Shown here one piece after another: positions 16,201-25,157 of a stretch of DNA of 34,269 nt (position 1 is its first letter; each line of letters starts with the position of its first letter). The stretch lies in the NCBI GenBank assembly GCA_003696795.1, contig RFFT01000047.1, positions 1-34,269 on the forward strand, read 5' to 3'. The DNA is from Zetaproteobacteria bacterium. GTDB lineage: Bacteria; Pseudomonadota; Zetaproteobacteria; Mariprofundales; Mariprofundaceae. The position numbers and the translations under genes are program-made. A model generated the notes under the pieces. The model saw only the letters and a program-made list of their open reading frames with translations, searched no databases and was not told the origin of the DNA.

Positions 16201-16659
16201 ATGAGCATCAACTTCGCCGATGCCGCCAAGGCGCGCCAACTGCGCGAATTCTTCGCCAAACACGGACGCGTGTACATTGTTGTCGACGCCACCGGCGACG
16301 ACGTTAAGGTTCCCCCGCATCTGCGTGGCGACCCCGCCTTGCGGCTGGTTCTCAACCAACGCATGCCGCAGCCCATCTACATCCGCGACGATGCCTTGCA
16401 ATCCGACTTCTCGTTCAACGGGCAACCGTATCCCTGTCTGATCCCGATGCATGCGATCTGGGGCGTATACCTTCCCGAGGGCAACCTCGAGCAAGGCATC
16501 GTCTGGGAGCAGGATGTGCCGGAGATCATCCGCGCGATGGCGCAGCAGGCGCTGGAAAATCAGGAGCAGACGCAACAGCCTGAACGCACGGAAACGCCCG
16601 CGCCCGCCGGAACAGACGCGCCTACAAAAAAAGTCCGCCATCTGCGGGTTGTGAAATAA
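16201..16659 (+). CDS. sspB: ClpXP protease specificity-enhancing factor SspB
   Basis: A 152-residue adaptor that delivers ssrA-tagged and other substrates to the ClpXP protease. The folded domain is residues 10-115, including HGRVYIVVDATG, VKVPPHLRGDPALRLVLNQRM and the substrate-groove strands FSFNGQPYPCLIPMHAIWGVY. A flexible Gln/Pro/Thr-rich linker (120-140) leads to the C-terminal ClpX-binding tail KKVRHLRVVK, close to the E. coli LRVVK motif. A GGAGGG ribosome site precedes ATG 16201. sspA, its usual partner in enterics, is not upstream; rnpB is. The tail makes the assignment secure. Confidence 0.96.
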   Translation: MSINFADAAKARQLREFFAKHGRVYIVVDATGDDVKVPPHLRGDPALRLVLNQRMPQPIYIRDDALQSDFSFNGQPYPCLIPMHAIWGVYLPEGNLEQGIVWEQDVPEIIRAMAQQALENQEQTQQPERTETPAPAGTDAPTKKVRHLRVVK

Positions 16660-16660
16660 G

Positions 16661-16951
16661 ATGATGCGGCATTGGGTCGCGGTGTTTGTCGCGCTGGCCT
16701 GGTTGTCGCCGGCACAAGCGGACGAAGTGGAGCTGGAAATCGATCGCGTGGCCAGCTTGACCGAACAGGTATTGCTCGAATCCGACCTGCGGCAAGACAC
16801 CCGCGTAGCGCTGCTGTTGCCGCACATGCTGGCGCACGACCGCCGCAGCTATCGTATTCGCACTACCGATAACGCCGCTTGGTTGGTGAACTGGTTGACT
16901 CGACGCGGTTTTGAGGTGCAGCGTACCAGCAGCGGCTGGCGCGCCTTTTGA
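16661..16951 (+). CDS. Small secreted protein, function unknown
   Basis: A 96-residue protein with a clear Sec signal peptide: MMRHW, a hydrophobic core to about residue 15, and likely cleavage after AQA (residue 20). The mature part of about 76 residues is charged and helical at first (EVELEIDRVASLTEQV), then has a segment NAAWLVNWLTRRGFEVQRTSSGW that suggests a small alpha/beta domain. No cysteines remain after cleavage. It starts one base after sspB and ends 28 bases before pgsA, so it is probably in that operon. ATG 16664 is an equally possible start. I do not recognise the family. Confidence 0.7.
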   Translation: MMRHWVAVFVALAWLSPAQADEVELEIDRVASLTEQVLLESDLRQDTRVALLLPHMLAHDRRSYRIRTTDNAAWLVNWLTRRGFEVQRTSSGWRAF

Positions 16952-16979
16952 ACGTTCCCTTCCGCGCCCCTCGCCTACG

Positions 16980-17552
16980 ATGACCCGTATCCTGAGCAAC
17001 GAACGCATCTTGAACGTGCCCAATATCCTCACCCTGGCACGTATCTTGCTTACCCCATTTATTGTCTATGCGATCCTTGAGCAACAACCCCGCCTGGCGC
17101 TGTTGCTGATGGCCGCGGCCGGACTGACGGATATGCTGGATGGCGCGATTGCGCGACTTTTCAACCAGCGCAGCACGGTCGGCGCGTACATGGACCCGCT
17201 GGCGGACAAGCTGATGCTGATCAGCAGCATCGTCACGCTCTATTCGATGAATATGATTCCGCTGTTTTTGTTTCTGGCCGTGATTTTCCGCGACCTGATC
17301 ATCGTGATCGGCGCCATTGCCTACGAAATCGTGACCCACAAGCTGGAAATGCGCCCTACCGTCACCTCCAAGATCACGACCTTTCTGCAAATTCTGCTGG
17401 TGCTGGCCGTCTTGTCCGATGCCGCGTGGCATATCTGGCCCGCCAGCTGGCTCCAGGACCTGGCCTGGCTTACCTTCACCCTAACCGTACTTTCCGGCAT
17501 CCAATACATGGTGGTCTGGATGGGCAAGGCCCTGCACGACGAGAGGACGTAA
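16980..17552 (+). CDS. pgsA: CDP-alcohol phosphatidyltransferase, probably PgsA
   Basis: A 190-residue inner-membrane enzyme. The CDP-alcohol phosphotransferase motif is complete: D51, D54, G55, A58, R59, G68, D72 and D76 in LTDMLDGAIARL and VGAYMDPLADKL. It most likely makes phosphatidylglycerol phosphate from CDP-diacylglycerol and glycerol-3-phosphate. NVPNILTLARILLTPF at the N-terminus is typical of PgsA, and TM helices account for most of the rest. A related CDP-type cardiolipin synthase cannot be excluded. Its TAA overlaps the next gene's ATG (TAATG), so it is coupled to hda. Confidence 0.88.
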   Translation: MTRILSNERILNVPNILTLARILLTPFIVYAILEQQPRLALLLMAAAGLTDMLDGAIARLFNQRSTVGAYMDPLADKLMLISSIVTLYSMNMIPLFLFLAVIFRDLIIVIGAIAYEIVTHKLEMRPTVTSKITTFLQILLVLAVLSDAAWHIWPASWLQDLAWLTFTLTVLSGIQYMVVWMGKALHDERT

Positions 17553-18277
17553 TGCGCCAGCAAACGCTGCGCCTGCCTCTGCCCGAGCGCTATGACTACC
17601 ACGCCTGGGTCCGCCATGCGGGCGTGGAAGCGGCCTGCAACCGACTGGCCCTGTGGATCGTGCACGGCGGCATGCTCTGGCTAACCTCATCCTCGGTCGC
17701 GGGAAAAACCCATCTGATCCGTCTGCTTCGGCACGAGCATCCGACGCTCGCCCTGATCGAGGTCGATGCAAGTGTGCAATCCTCTTCGCTGGCATTGGTG
17801 CGCCAGTGGCACGAGCACCTGCAGGATGCGCCTTTCTGGGCTGTCGATGTTCAGGCGGCACCGCTTCCACGCGGCACGCAGCTGGCGCTTTTTCATCTGA
17901 TCGAACGCGCGCGCGACATGCACCGCCCTTTGCTGCTCAGCTGGCGCGTGCCTGCCGAGACGCGCTTGCCGCCGGAACTCTCCACCCGCCTCAGGGGCGT
18001 GCTGGAGCGGGTCGAGATGGCACCACCCTCCCGCGACGGGGCGTTGCATGAAATTCTCCTGTCCGCCGCGCGTTCCTGGCAATGGGAGGTGGAGCCGCGC
18101 GTGCTGGAAACCTTGCTGCATACGCTGCCGCGTCGCCTGGATATTCTGCTGGCCGGACTGCGCCACCTGGAAGAATGCACCCGGCTGCACCGCAAACCCC
18201 ACCCCGGCAGGGGATGGGTGCGCGAACAGTTGCAGCAATGGCTGGCGCGGTCAGCTATCGGCGATCCAGGCGCGTAG
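17552..18277 (+). CDS. hda: DnaA-related protein Hda (regulatory inactivation of DnaA)
   Basis: A 241-residue AAA+ protein similar to DnaA domain III and of the length of Hda, which acts with the sliding clamp to make DnaA hydrolyse ATP after replication starts. The N-terminus [12 protein letters not shown] resembles the clamp-binding peptide QLSLPL followed by the YDYHAW-type start seen in the DnaA/Hda family. The nucleotide loop [10 protein letters not shown] (46-55) keeps GKT but lacks the first glycine. FWAVDVQAA is the Walker B strand, and [12 protein letters not shown] is near the sensor 2 helix region. No DNA-binding domain IV is present. It is coupled to pgsA. Its 3' end overlaps the convergent trmFO by 27 bases. 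Confidence 0.85.
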   Translation: MRQQTLRLPLPERYDYHAWVRHAGVEAACNRLALWIVHGGMLWLTSSSVAGKTHLIRLLRHEHPTLALIEVDASVQSSSLALVRQWHEHLQDAPFWAVDVQAAPLPRGTQLALFHLIERARDMHRPLLLSWRVPAETRLPPELSTRLRGVLERVEMAPPSRDGALHEILLSAARSWQWEVEPRVLETLLHTLPRRLDILLAGLRHLEECTRLHRKPHPGRGWVREQLQQWLARSAIGDPGA

Positions 18278-19591
18278 CGAGGCAAGCGCGCGCATGGACA
18301 CCAGGCGCCGCCGCTCCGCCTTACCGAGCCGCCGTTTGCCATCCTGCTTCGGGCCTGGCGGCAGCAACCCGAAATTCATATTCATCGGCTGAAAGTCCTC
18401 CAGCCGCGTACGCGAGATATGCGCCAGCAACGCGCCATGCGCGGTGTCCTCCGGCGGCGCCAACGGTGGCTGACCGCGGTGCATGCGCGCCAGAAAGCGA
18501 CCGGCCATCAAGCCCATCGCCGCCGATTCGACATAACCCTCCACACCGGTGATCTGGCCCGCAAATAAAATCCGGGGCTCCTTTTTCAGGCGCAAGGTGC
18601 CGTCGAGCAAGGCCGGCGACTTGATGAACGTGTTGCGATGCAGGCTACCCAGGCGGAAAAACTCCGCCTGTTCGAGCCCCGGAATCATGCGAAAAACACG
18701 CTTCTGTTCGCCGTAGGTCATCTTGGTCTGGAAACCGACCATGTTCAGCAGGCTGCCCAACCGGTTGTCACGCCGGAGCTGCACCACCGCATGAAAGCGC
18801 TCGCCAGTTTTTGGATGCTCCAGGCCCACGGGCTTCATCGGCCCGAAGCGGGGCGTATCGACGCCGCGCGCGGCCATCTCCTCGATCGGCATACAGCCCT
18901 CGAAGAACGGAATGTGTTCGAAGCCCTTGAACGACACCTTGTCCGCGGCCAGCAAGGCCTCGATGAAAGCGCGATACTGCGCCTCGTTCATCGGACAGTT
19001 CAAATAGTCGCCTGCGCCGTCGCGGGCATCCTTGTCATAGCGATTTTTCCAAAAGGCGATATCCATGTTCACCGATTCCGCGTTCACCACCGGCGCTATC
19101 GCATCGAAAAAGCTCAGGTAAGCCTCACCGGTAAGCCGCTGGATGCGCTGATACAGCGCATCCGAGGTGAGCGGGCCGGAGGCGATCAACACCAGTCCCT
19201 CGGCAGGTATCTCGGTGACCTCGCCGGGCACGAACTCGATCAACGGCTCGCCATGCAGCGCTTCGGTGACCAAGGTGGAGAACTGCTCGCGATCCACCGC
19301 CAGCGCCGTCCCGGCCGGAATGCGCGCGGCATCGGCGCAACGCATGATCAACGAATCCAGCAGGCGCATCTCCTCATGCAGCAAGCCAACCGCGTTTTCC
19401 AGATGATCGGCGCGAAACGTGTTCGAGCATACAAGCTCGGCGCACTTGCCGGTCTTGTGCGCCGGCGTCATGCGTCCGGGTCGCATTTCGCACAGTCGCA
19501 CGGGCACACCGCGCCGGGCCAGCTGCCAGGCCGCTTCCGACCCGGCCAGGCCCGCGCCAATGATGGTGATGGGTTGACGATCGCGTTGCAT
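18251..19591 (-). CDS. trmFO: Methylenetetrahydrofolate--tRNA-(uracil-5-)-methyltransferase TrmFO
   Basis: A 446-residue flavoenzyme that makes m5U54 in the T-loop of tRNA using methylenetetrahydrofolate and FADH2. The FAD dinucleotide motif is [10 protein letters not shown] (12-21). The block CEMRP then [18 protein letters not shown] carries the family's conserved Cys (C50 and C55), and the second catalytic cysteine sits in [11 protein letters not shown] (C233). [24 protein letters not shown] and [21 protein letters not shown] are strong TrmFO signatures. The length fits. Most gammaproteobacteria use the unrelated SAM enzyme TrmA for this base, so TrmFO is notable here. It is divergent from the TPR-sulfotransferase gene. 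Confidence 0.95.
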   Translation of the reverse strand: MQRDRQPITIIGAGLAGSEAAWQLARRGVPVRLCEMRPGRMTPAHKTGKCAELVCSNTFRADHLENAVGLLHEEMRLLDSLIMRCADAARIPAGTALAVDREQFSTLVTEALHGEPLIEFVPGEVTEIPAEGLVLIASGPLTSDALYQRIQRLTGEAYLSFFDAIAPVVNAESVNMDIAFWKNRYDKDARDGAGDYLNCPMNEAQYRAFIEALLAADKVSFKGFEHIPFFEGCMPIEEMAARGVDTPRFGPMKPVGLEHPKTGERFHAVVQLRRDNRLGSLLNMVGFQTKMTYGEQKRVFRMIPGLEQAEFFRLGSLHRNTFIKSPALLDGTLRLKKEPRILFAGQITGVEGYVESAAMGLMAGRFLARMHRGQPPLAPPEDTAHGALLAHISRTRLEDFQPMNMNFGLLPPGPKQDGKRRLGKAERRRLVSMRALASLRAWIADS

Positions 19592-19712
19592 GGGCGGAAC
19601 TATGCCATACCGCCGACATGAGGGCATGTCTCCAATGGGATTGCCGATTGCATCCAGGCGGGCGCCCAAGGCATGCTTCGCAAGCCGCGGAATTTTCATG
19701 AGGAGGCCGAAC

Positions 19713-21404
19713 ATGGCCAGGTTGTCCAACAACAAGAAACGTAAAATCCGCCTGCTCACCGAGCAGGCGTACAAGCAACTGCAAGCCGGTGCGCTGGACA
19801 TGTGCGAGCATGTCTGCCGCCAGGTCGAAGCATTGCACCCCGACGAACCCGAGCTCGACAACATCCGTGGCCTGATGGCCAGTCGGCTCGGACGTGCGCA
19901 GGACGCCATCCGCTTCTTTCGCCGCGCGGTCGACAAGGCGCCGCGACGCGCGGAGTTTCATGTCAACCTGGCCGGATTGCTGCTCAGCGCGGGACAGGCG
20001 GACGAAGCGCTGAGCCACTATTGCATGGCTTTGCGCCGCCATCCCGGCATCCTGCCGGCGCAACTGGGCAAGGCCAGCGCCCTGGTCGCCCTTGGTCGCC
20101 ATCAGGAGGCGATCGCCGAACTCGAACCGCTGCAACGCCGGCGACCGCGCGACACCGATTTGATGATGCGCCTGTTCCGCGCATGCTATCACGCCGGAGA
20201 CACGGACAAGGCGGAGCAATGGCTGCGCCGCGTCCTCGAACTGGAGCCTGAACACAGCGACGCGCATTACAGCCTGGCCTTGCTGTTGCTGGAACGCGGT
20301 GATGTGCGGGAGGGCGAGGGCGAGGTGCGCGCCGCACTGCGCGCACGGCCGGATCATGCCGATGCGGCGGTGCTGCTTGCCGAACTCAAGCGCTTCGAGG
20401 CAGAACCAGACGCGCATGACATCGCCCTGCTGGCGAACATGTATCAGCAGGCCGAGGAGGGATCCCCCGAAAGGGCGCGGCTCGGTTTCGCCTATGGCAA
20501 GGTATTGGACGACCTTGGCCGAGTGGATGAAGCGTTCGCCTGCATTCACGAGGCCAATGAAATCGCGCACAAGCACAGTGAGTACAATGCGGATGCGGAA
20601 CTTGCCCACCTGGAGGCGATCATCGCCGCATATACACCCGAGGTGCTGCAACATGCCGCGCCCAATGAGGAACAAACGCCCATCTTCATCGTCGGCATGC
20701 CGCGGTGCGGCAGCACGCTGGTGGAACAGATCCTGGCCAGCCATCCCGACGTGGCGCCGCGCGGCGAATGTTCCCTATTCGAGGAAACGCTGTGGCGGAT
20801 CGGCAGGGCTCAGGGCGCACCGCTGACGCTGGACAACCTCGGCGCCTATACGCCCGAGCGATGGCAAGCCCTGGGCGAGCAATATCTACACGCGTTGCGC
20901 ACCGGTGTGTCGCCCGCGGTCAAACGGATCACGGACAAGACGTTGAGCAACATCCGCTTCGTCGGCGCCATCCACTGCGCATTCCCGCATGCGCGCATCA
21001 TCCATGTGCGCCGCGATCCGATGGACACCTGCTGGTCGATTTACCGTCACCACCTGTTGGGGCCGCTGTTCGATTATGGCCGCAACCTGGGCGAACTGGG
21101 TTATTACTACCGCATGTATCAGCGCCTGATGGCACACTGGCGATCCATCTTGCCGCAAGGCACGATGTACGAGCTCGACTACGAGCAACTCGTGGCCGAA
21201 CCGGAGCGGCAGATTCGCGATTTACTCGCGGCCTGCGAGCTTCCCTTCGACGAACGCTGTTTGCGCTATTACGAAACCGACACCGACGTGCGCACGGCCA
21301 GCTTCATGCAGGTGCGCAGACCCATGAACGACGGCTCGATCGGTGCTTGGCGGCCTTATGCGAAGCATTTGGCACCGTTGATGAAGATTCTCGGCGTGCA
21401 CTAA
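19713..21404 (+). CDS. TPR-repeat sulfotransferase family protein
   Basis: A 563-residue two-part protein. Residues 1 to about 290 form a run of tetratricopeptide repeats ([41 protein letters not shown] and similar). Residues from about 320 to the end are a sulfotransferase domain: the PAPS 5'-phosphosulfate loop [17 protein letters not shown] (about 325-340) and the 3'-phosphate motif [17 protein letters not shown]. The architecture matches bacterial proteins annotated as TPR sulfotransferases, which may sulfate proteins or sugars; the acceptor is unknown. The AGGAGG just before ATG 19713 decides the start. It stands alone between a divergent and a convergent neighbour. Its TAA is interlocked with the TAG of ogt. 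Confidence 0.88.
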   Translation: MARLSNNKKRKIRLLTEQAYKQLQAGALDMCEHVCRQVEALHPDEPELDNIRGLMASRLGRAQDAIRFFRRAVDKAPRRAEFHVNLAGLLLSAGQADEALSHYCMALRRHPGILPAQLGKASALVALGRHQEAIAELEPLQRRRPRDTDLMMRLFRACYHAGDTDKAEQWLRRVLELEPEHSDAHYSLALLLLERGDVREGEGEVRAALRARPDHADAAVLLAELKRFEAEPDAHDIALLANMYQQAEEGSPERARLGFAYGKVLDDLGRVDEAFACIHEANEIAHKHSEYNADAELAHLEAIIAAYTPEVLQHAAPNEEQTPIFIVGMPRCGSTLVEQILASHPDVAPRGECSLFEETLWRIGRAQGAPLTLDNLGAYTPERWQALGEQYLHALRTGVSPAVKRITDKTLSNIRFVGAIHCAFPHARIIHVRRDPMDTCWSIYRHHLLGPLFDYGRNLGELGYYYRMYQRLMAHWRSILPQGTMYELDYEQLVAEPERQIRDLLAACELPFDERCLRYYETDTDVRTASFMQVRRPMNDGSIGAWRPYAKHLAPLMKILGVH

Positions 21405-21952
21405 CGGAAACGCCGCTCCCAGGCGAGCAATGCCCGCTTCCAATGCCCGGGCGCGGCAAAGCCGCCGAGTCCGTCGGCGGCAACGACTCGGTGGCATGGC
21501 ACGAGAACGGGCAACGGATTGGCGCGCAACGCCTGGCCCACCGCGCGCGGCGCGCTGTTCATGCGCGTTGCCAGCTGACCATACGTGCATGTCGCCCCCG
21601 GCGGAATCCGCCATAGGAACGCGCGCAGGCGTTGCTGAAACGGAGAGCGCGCAGCGGCAAGCGGCGGCAGAGGCAACCATCGACCGTGAAAATAGGCATC
21701 GAGCCAACGCGCCACCGGATCATCGCCGGCCTTCTTCGCGCCCGACATGCGTCCGAACCATAGCCTTGCGCAGGACGCACCATCCCATAGATAGCAAAGA
21801 TCACCGAAGGGAGTGGAAAAACAGAAGGGCGAAACCGAAGTCCCGCCCTGGAATCTGCTTGTTTCTACTGCTGCTGGGCGGGAAGCTAGCGCGGCTTCAT
21901 GGCATTTCTGTGACACGCCACACAAATCCGCTCTATTCGATCTCCCGCGCAT
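21401..21952 (-). CDS. ogt: Methylated-DNA--protein-cysteine methyltransferase (Ogt/AGT family)
   Basis: A DNA repair protein that transfers the methyl group from O6-methylguanine to its own cysteine. The active site PCHRVV lies near residue 155, preceded by the helix-turn-helix block SPFQQRLRAFLWRIPPGATCTYGQLA and the Asn hinge in LRANPLPVLV. The C-terminus GGFAAPGHWKRALLAWE is also typical. The start is not clear. ATG 21952 has a GGAAG site ahead but lies 20 bases inside hemC; ATG 21985 and GTG 21916 are alternatives, giving 194 and 171 residues. Translation is probably coupled to hemC. Convergent with the sulfotransferase gene, sharing four bases. Confidence 0.92.
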   Translation of the reverse strand: MRGRSNRADLCGVSQKCHEAALASRPAAVETSRFQGGTSVSPFCFSTPFGDLCYLWDGASCARLWFGRMSGAKKAGDDPVARWLDAYFHGRWLPLPPLAAARSPFQQRLRAFLWRIPPGATCTYGQLATRMNSAPRAVGQALRANPLPVLVPCHRVVAADGLGGFAAPGHWKRALLAWERRFR

Positions 21953-22862
21953 ACAGCGCTTCCAGAATCTCGCGTCCGCCCGCATCGAGCACCTGATCGG
22001 CCAGCGTCACGCCCAGCCGCTCGGCATCCGAGGCGGCGCCGCTGATCTCGCGTCGAATCATGCGCGAACCATCGACAGCACCCACCAGCCCACGCAAATG
22101 CAAGCGGCCATCCCGCAATGTGGCATGCGCCGCGATCGGCACCTGGCAACCTCCCTCAAGGCGAGCGAGGAACGCGCGCTCCGCCTTTGTGCGCCACACG
22201 GTCTCCTCATCATTCAGGCGATCGACCAACGCGTTGATCGCATCATCCGCGTCGCGCGTCTGGATCCCCAGCGTCCCCTGCGCCACCGCCGGCAACAGCG
22301 TATCGGTATCCAAAAAAGCGTGCATTTGTCCGGCCATGCCCATCCGGCGCACGCCTGCCGCAGCAAGGATGACCGCATCGACCTCCTTGCCCAGCTTGGA
22401 TAGCCGAGTCTGGATATTGCCGCGAATCGACACAAACGTGAAATGAGGATAACGCTCCTTCAATTGGGCGATGCGCCGCAGGCTGGAGGTGCCAATACGC
22501 GCGCCGGCGGGCAACGTATCCAGATTCCCGCCCGTGACCGTGGCAATCGCGTCGCGCGGATCCTCCCGCTTGGGGTTGGCACGGATGCTGGTCCCGGCCG
22601 GCAGTTCCGTCGGCACATCCTTCATCGAATGCACCGCAATATCAGCCCGCCCGTCGAGCAGGGCTTCGTCGATTTCCTTGGTAAACAGCCCCTTGCCTCC
22701 GACCTTGGCCAGCGGCACATCGAGAATCTTGTCGCCGCGCGTCACGATCTTCACCAATTCCGTGGTCACCGAGGCATCGAGCCGCTTAAGCTCGCGGGCC
22801 ACGTATTCGGCTTGCCACAGTGCCAGGGGCGAACGGCGGGTTGCGATACGGATATGGGTCAC
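21933..22862 (-). CDS. hemC: Hydroxymethylbilane synthase (porphobilinogen deaminase) HemC
   Basis: A 309-residue enzyme that joins four porphobilinogen units into hydroxymethylbilane for heme, siroheme and cobalamin synthesis. Signatures are RIATRRSPLALWQAEYV at the start, VGGKGLFTKEIDEALLDG, DIAVHSMKDVPTELP, IGTSSLRRIAQL, SIRGNIQTRLSKL, and the dipyrromethane cofactor cysteine in LEGGCQVPIAAHA. The start is a GTG at 22862 with a strong GGAGGAA site; the long upstream extension has no HemC similarity. hemD, often adjacent in gammaproteobacteria, does not follow; ogt does. A gap of about 143 bases before pyrK probably holds its promoter, though I see no clear consensus. Confidence 0.96.
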   Translation of the reverse strand: MTHIRIATRRSPLALWQAEYVARELKRLDASVTTELVKIVTRGDKILDVPLAKVGGKGLFTKEIDEALLDGRADIAVHSMKDVPTELPAGTSIRANPKREDPRDAIATVTGGNLDTLPAGARIGTSSLRRIAQLKERYPHFTFVSIRGNIQTRLSKLGKEVDAVILAAAGVRRMGMAGQMHAFLDTDTLLPAVAQGTLGIQTRDADDAINALVDRLNDEETVWRTKAERAFLARLEGGCQVPIAAHATLRDGRLHLRGLVGAVDGSRMIRREISGAASDAERLGVTLADQVLDAGGREILEALYAREIE

Positions 22863-23005
22863 GGGGGTTCCTCCTTTTTTGCGCGCCAAGCATGGCATGG
22901 AAGCATGACCGCGCCAATGGGGGAACACAGGCATGGGCCGGAACGGGGAAGGCTGCAGCCGTTCGCATTCCCCAAAGAACTGCGGCACACCTTCGACGGG
23001 TAGGC

Positions 23006-23869
23006 TCAGGCGAAATCCGGCAGAATCTCGGCCGGAAACACGGGGCCATCCACGCATACGCGCCGATAATATTCCCTGCCGCGCTCCACCGTCCTGACCA
23101 CGCACCCCGCGCAACCTCCGACCGCGCAGGCCATATACTCCTCCAGGCTCAGCCACGTCGGCAACGCATACGCCCGGCCAAGCCTGGCCACCGCGTGCAG
23201 CATCGGATGCGGACCACAGGCCAACAATACGACCCGTGCACGCTCGTCCTCGGGCAGCGCCTGAAGATAGGCGCGCGCCAAGTCCGGTACATGACCGGCA
23301 AAGCAACCATACAATCCGGCATTCGAGGCCAGGCGACAGGGCACGCCACGATCGGCCAACGCACGAAGGGTCAAAATCGCATTGCCGTCGATTCCCGGCA
23401 ACAGCTCCGGCGCCGGCTGCAGCGCAAATGGAAACGGCACCTCGGATCCAGCGAACAGCACCACCTCCGCGCGCCCTGCCAGTTGCTCCGCCGCGAAAAT
23501 CATCGGTGGAATACCAACCCCTCCGCCGATCAGCACATAACGCCGCGTCGTGTCGGTAAGATCGAACGGCTCGCCGATCGGGCCGAGCACGGCCAGCCGC
23601 GATCCCTTCCGACGTTGTGCGAGCAAGCGGGTGCCTTCGCCAACCACCTTGTACAGCAGATCGATCGTCCCCTTGTCGCGATCGGCACGCATGATCGAAA
23701 TCGGCCGCCGCAAGGGTCGCTCCTCGGACACGCGCACATGCACGAACTGGCCGGGCAGCGCATGCTGCGCAATGCGCGGCACGTGCAGCCGCAGCACATG
23801 CTGTTCCCCCTCATGATGAGCATGCGCCACGACGTCCGCGCGCAACTCGTAGATCCGCCTATGCGACAT
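23006..23869 (-). CDS. pyrK: PyrK-type dihydroorotate dehydrogenase electron transfer subunit
   Basis: A 287-residue ferredoxin reductase-like protein with a C-terminal [2Fe-2S] site. The FAD-binding segment is RPLRRPISI, the NAD-binding loop is LIGGGVGIPPMIF, and the cluster ligands are C248, C253, C256 (CAVGGCAGC) and C272. This Cys-x4-Cys-x2-Cys pattern is diagnostic of PyrK, which passes electrons from PyrD of the class 1B dihydroorotate dehydrogenase to NAD+. The start ATG 23869 has a GGGAG site and overlaps pyrC by 11 bases. No pyrD gene is in the window. A role in pyrimidine synthesis is inferred from the pyrR-pyrB-pyrC context; related subunits serve other dehydrogenases. Confidence 0.85.
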   Translation of the reverse strand: MSHRRIYELRADVVAHAHHEGEQHVLRLHVPRIAQHALPGQFVHVRVSEERPLRRPISIMRADRDKGTIDLLYKVVGEGTRLLAQRRKGSRLAVLGPIGEPFDLTDTTRRYVLIGGGVGIPPMIFAAEQLAGRAEVVLFAGSEVPFPFALQPAPELLPGIDGNAILTLRALADRGVPCRLASNAGLYGCFAGHVPDLARAYLQALPEDERARVVLLACGPHPMLHAVARLGRAYALPTWLSLEEYMACAVGGCAGCVVRTVERGREYYRRVCVDGPVFPAEILPDFA

Positions 23870-25157
23870 CCGGCGCTCCCTCGTCGCGATACACGAGACG
23901 ACCATCCTTGAGCGTGTATTTGACTCGACCGGTCATCGTCTTGCCGTGCCAGGGGGTGTTCGAGGACTTGGAGCGCAGCTTGTCGCGATGCAGCACCCAG
24001 CATTCCTCCGGATCGAACACACAGAGATCGGCGCGCGCGCCGGGCGCCAGCGTACCCGCCGCAAGGCCGAGCAGGCGCGCGGGATTCACGGTCATTTTCG
24101 CAATCATCTCAGGCAGTTTCAGCACGCCATCGCGCACCAATTGCAAGGATACAGGCAACATCGTCTCCAGACCGACGATACCAAACGCGGCACAGGACAA
24201 GCCGCAACGCTTGTCATCGACATGGTGCGGCGCATGATCGGTTGCGATCACCTCGATCGTGCCATCCGCCAACCCCTCGATCACCGCCTGACGATCGGTT
24301 TCGGTGCGCAAGGGAGGACTCATCTTGGCATCCGCATTGTAGGCCATGACCTCTTGCTCGGTCAGCGCAAAATGATGGGGCGCGGCCTCGGCACTGACCG
24401 GCAACCCCTCAGCCCGGGCCCGGCGCACCAACGCCACCGCACCGGATGTCGAGATGTGCGCCACGTGATAACGCCCCCCAGTGCGGCGCGCCAGCATGAT
24501 GTCCCGCGCGATCATGGCATCCTCTCCCTCCGCCGGCATGCCATGCACTCCCAGCTGGGTGGATACCCAACCCTCGTTGATACACCCGCCTTCCGTTAGT
24601 TGCTTGTCCTCGGCATGCTGAATAATCAAAAAGCCGAAGCTGGAGGCGTATTCCAGCGCCTTGCGCATCACCCCGGCGTGCCAGATCGGCATACCATCGT
24701 CGGAAAACGCCACCGCACCGGCGCGCGCCAGCTCGCGCATCTCGGTCAGTTGCCGCCCCTCGAGATTGCGCGAAACCGCCGCGATCGGATGCACATCGCA
24801 CAAACCCACCGCACGCGCACGTGCGATGACCTGCATGACGACGGCGGCATGATCGAGGCGCGGTTCGGTATTCGGCATGCAGCACATCGTCGTCACCCCG
24901 CCAGCCACCGCTGCGTGCGAGCCGGATTCGATGTCCTCCTTCCACTCCTGCCCCGGCTCACGCAGATGCACGTGCATGTCGATCAGACCGGGACAAACCA
25001 CCAGGCCATCGACATCCAACACACGCACCTTGGTGCCGCCATCCAGACGACCGCCCACCGCCTCGATGCGCCCGTCACGAATAAGCACATCGCCCGTCGC
25101 ATCCAGGCCACGCGCGGGATCGACAACGCGACCGGCGCGCAACAACAGACCGCTCAT
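23859..25157 (-). CDS. pyrC: Dihydroorotase PyrC (class I)
   Basis: A 432-residue amidohydrolase that closes carbamoyl-aspartate to dihydroorotate. The length and the DMHVHLREPGQEWKED block (60 onward) mark the class I enzyme, not the 350-residue E. coli type. Metal and catalytic residues look intact: H62 and H64, AFSDDGMP, the histidines in IIQHAED and YHVAHIST, and ATDHAPHH. This matters because the pyrC-like gene beside pyrB in pseudomonads has lost its ligands and is only structural; here the protein should be active. The ATG overlaps the pyrB stop (ATGA). The C-terminus overlaps pyrK by 11 bases. Confidence 0.95.
   Translation of the reverse strand: MSGLLLRAGRVVDPARGLDATGDVLIRDGRIEAVGGRLDGGTKVRVLDVDGLVVCPGLIDMHVHLREPGQEWKEDIESGSHAAVAGGVTTMCCMPNTEPRLDHAAVVMQVIARARAVGLCDVHPIAAVSRNLEGRQLTEMRELARAGAVAFSDDGMPIWHAGVMRKALEYASSFGFLIIQHAEDKQLTEGGCINEGWVSTQLGVHGMPAEGEDAMIARDIMLARRTGGRYHVAHISTSGAVALVRRARAEGLPVSAEAAPHHFALTEQEVMAYNADAKMSPPLRTETDRQAVIEGLADGTIEVIATDHAPHHVDDKRCGLSCAAFGIVGLETMLPVSLQLVRDGVLKLPEMIAKMTVNPARLLGLAAGTLAPGARADLCVFDPEECWVLHRDKLRSKSSNTPWHGKTMTGRVKYTLKDGRLVYRDEGAPDVA

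Noticed and set aside
21886-22149. A CxxCH heme-like motif (RICVACH) in a minus-strand frame
   Set aside because: The frame overlaps hemC in the wrong register and its other residues look like shadow translation.
22863-23306. An N-terminal extension of HemC by about 148 residues
   Set aside because: It has no HemC similarity and partly overlaps pyrK; the GTG at 22862 has a strong ribosome site and matches the family start.
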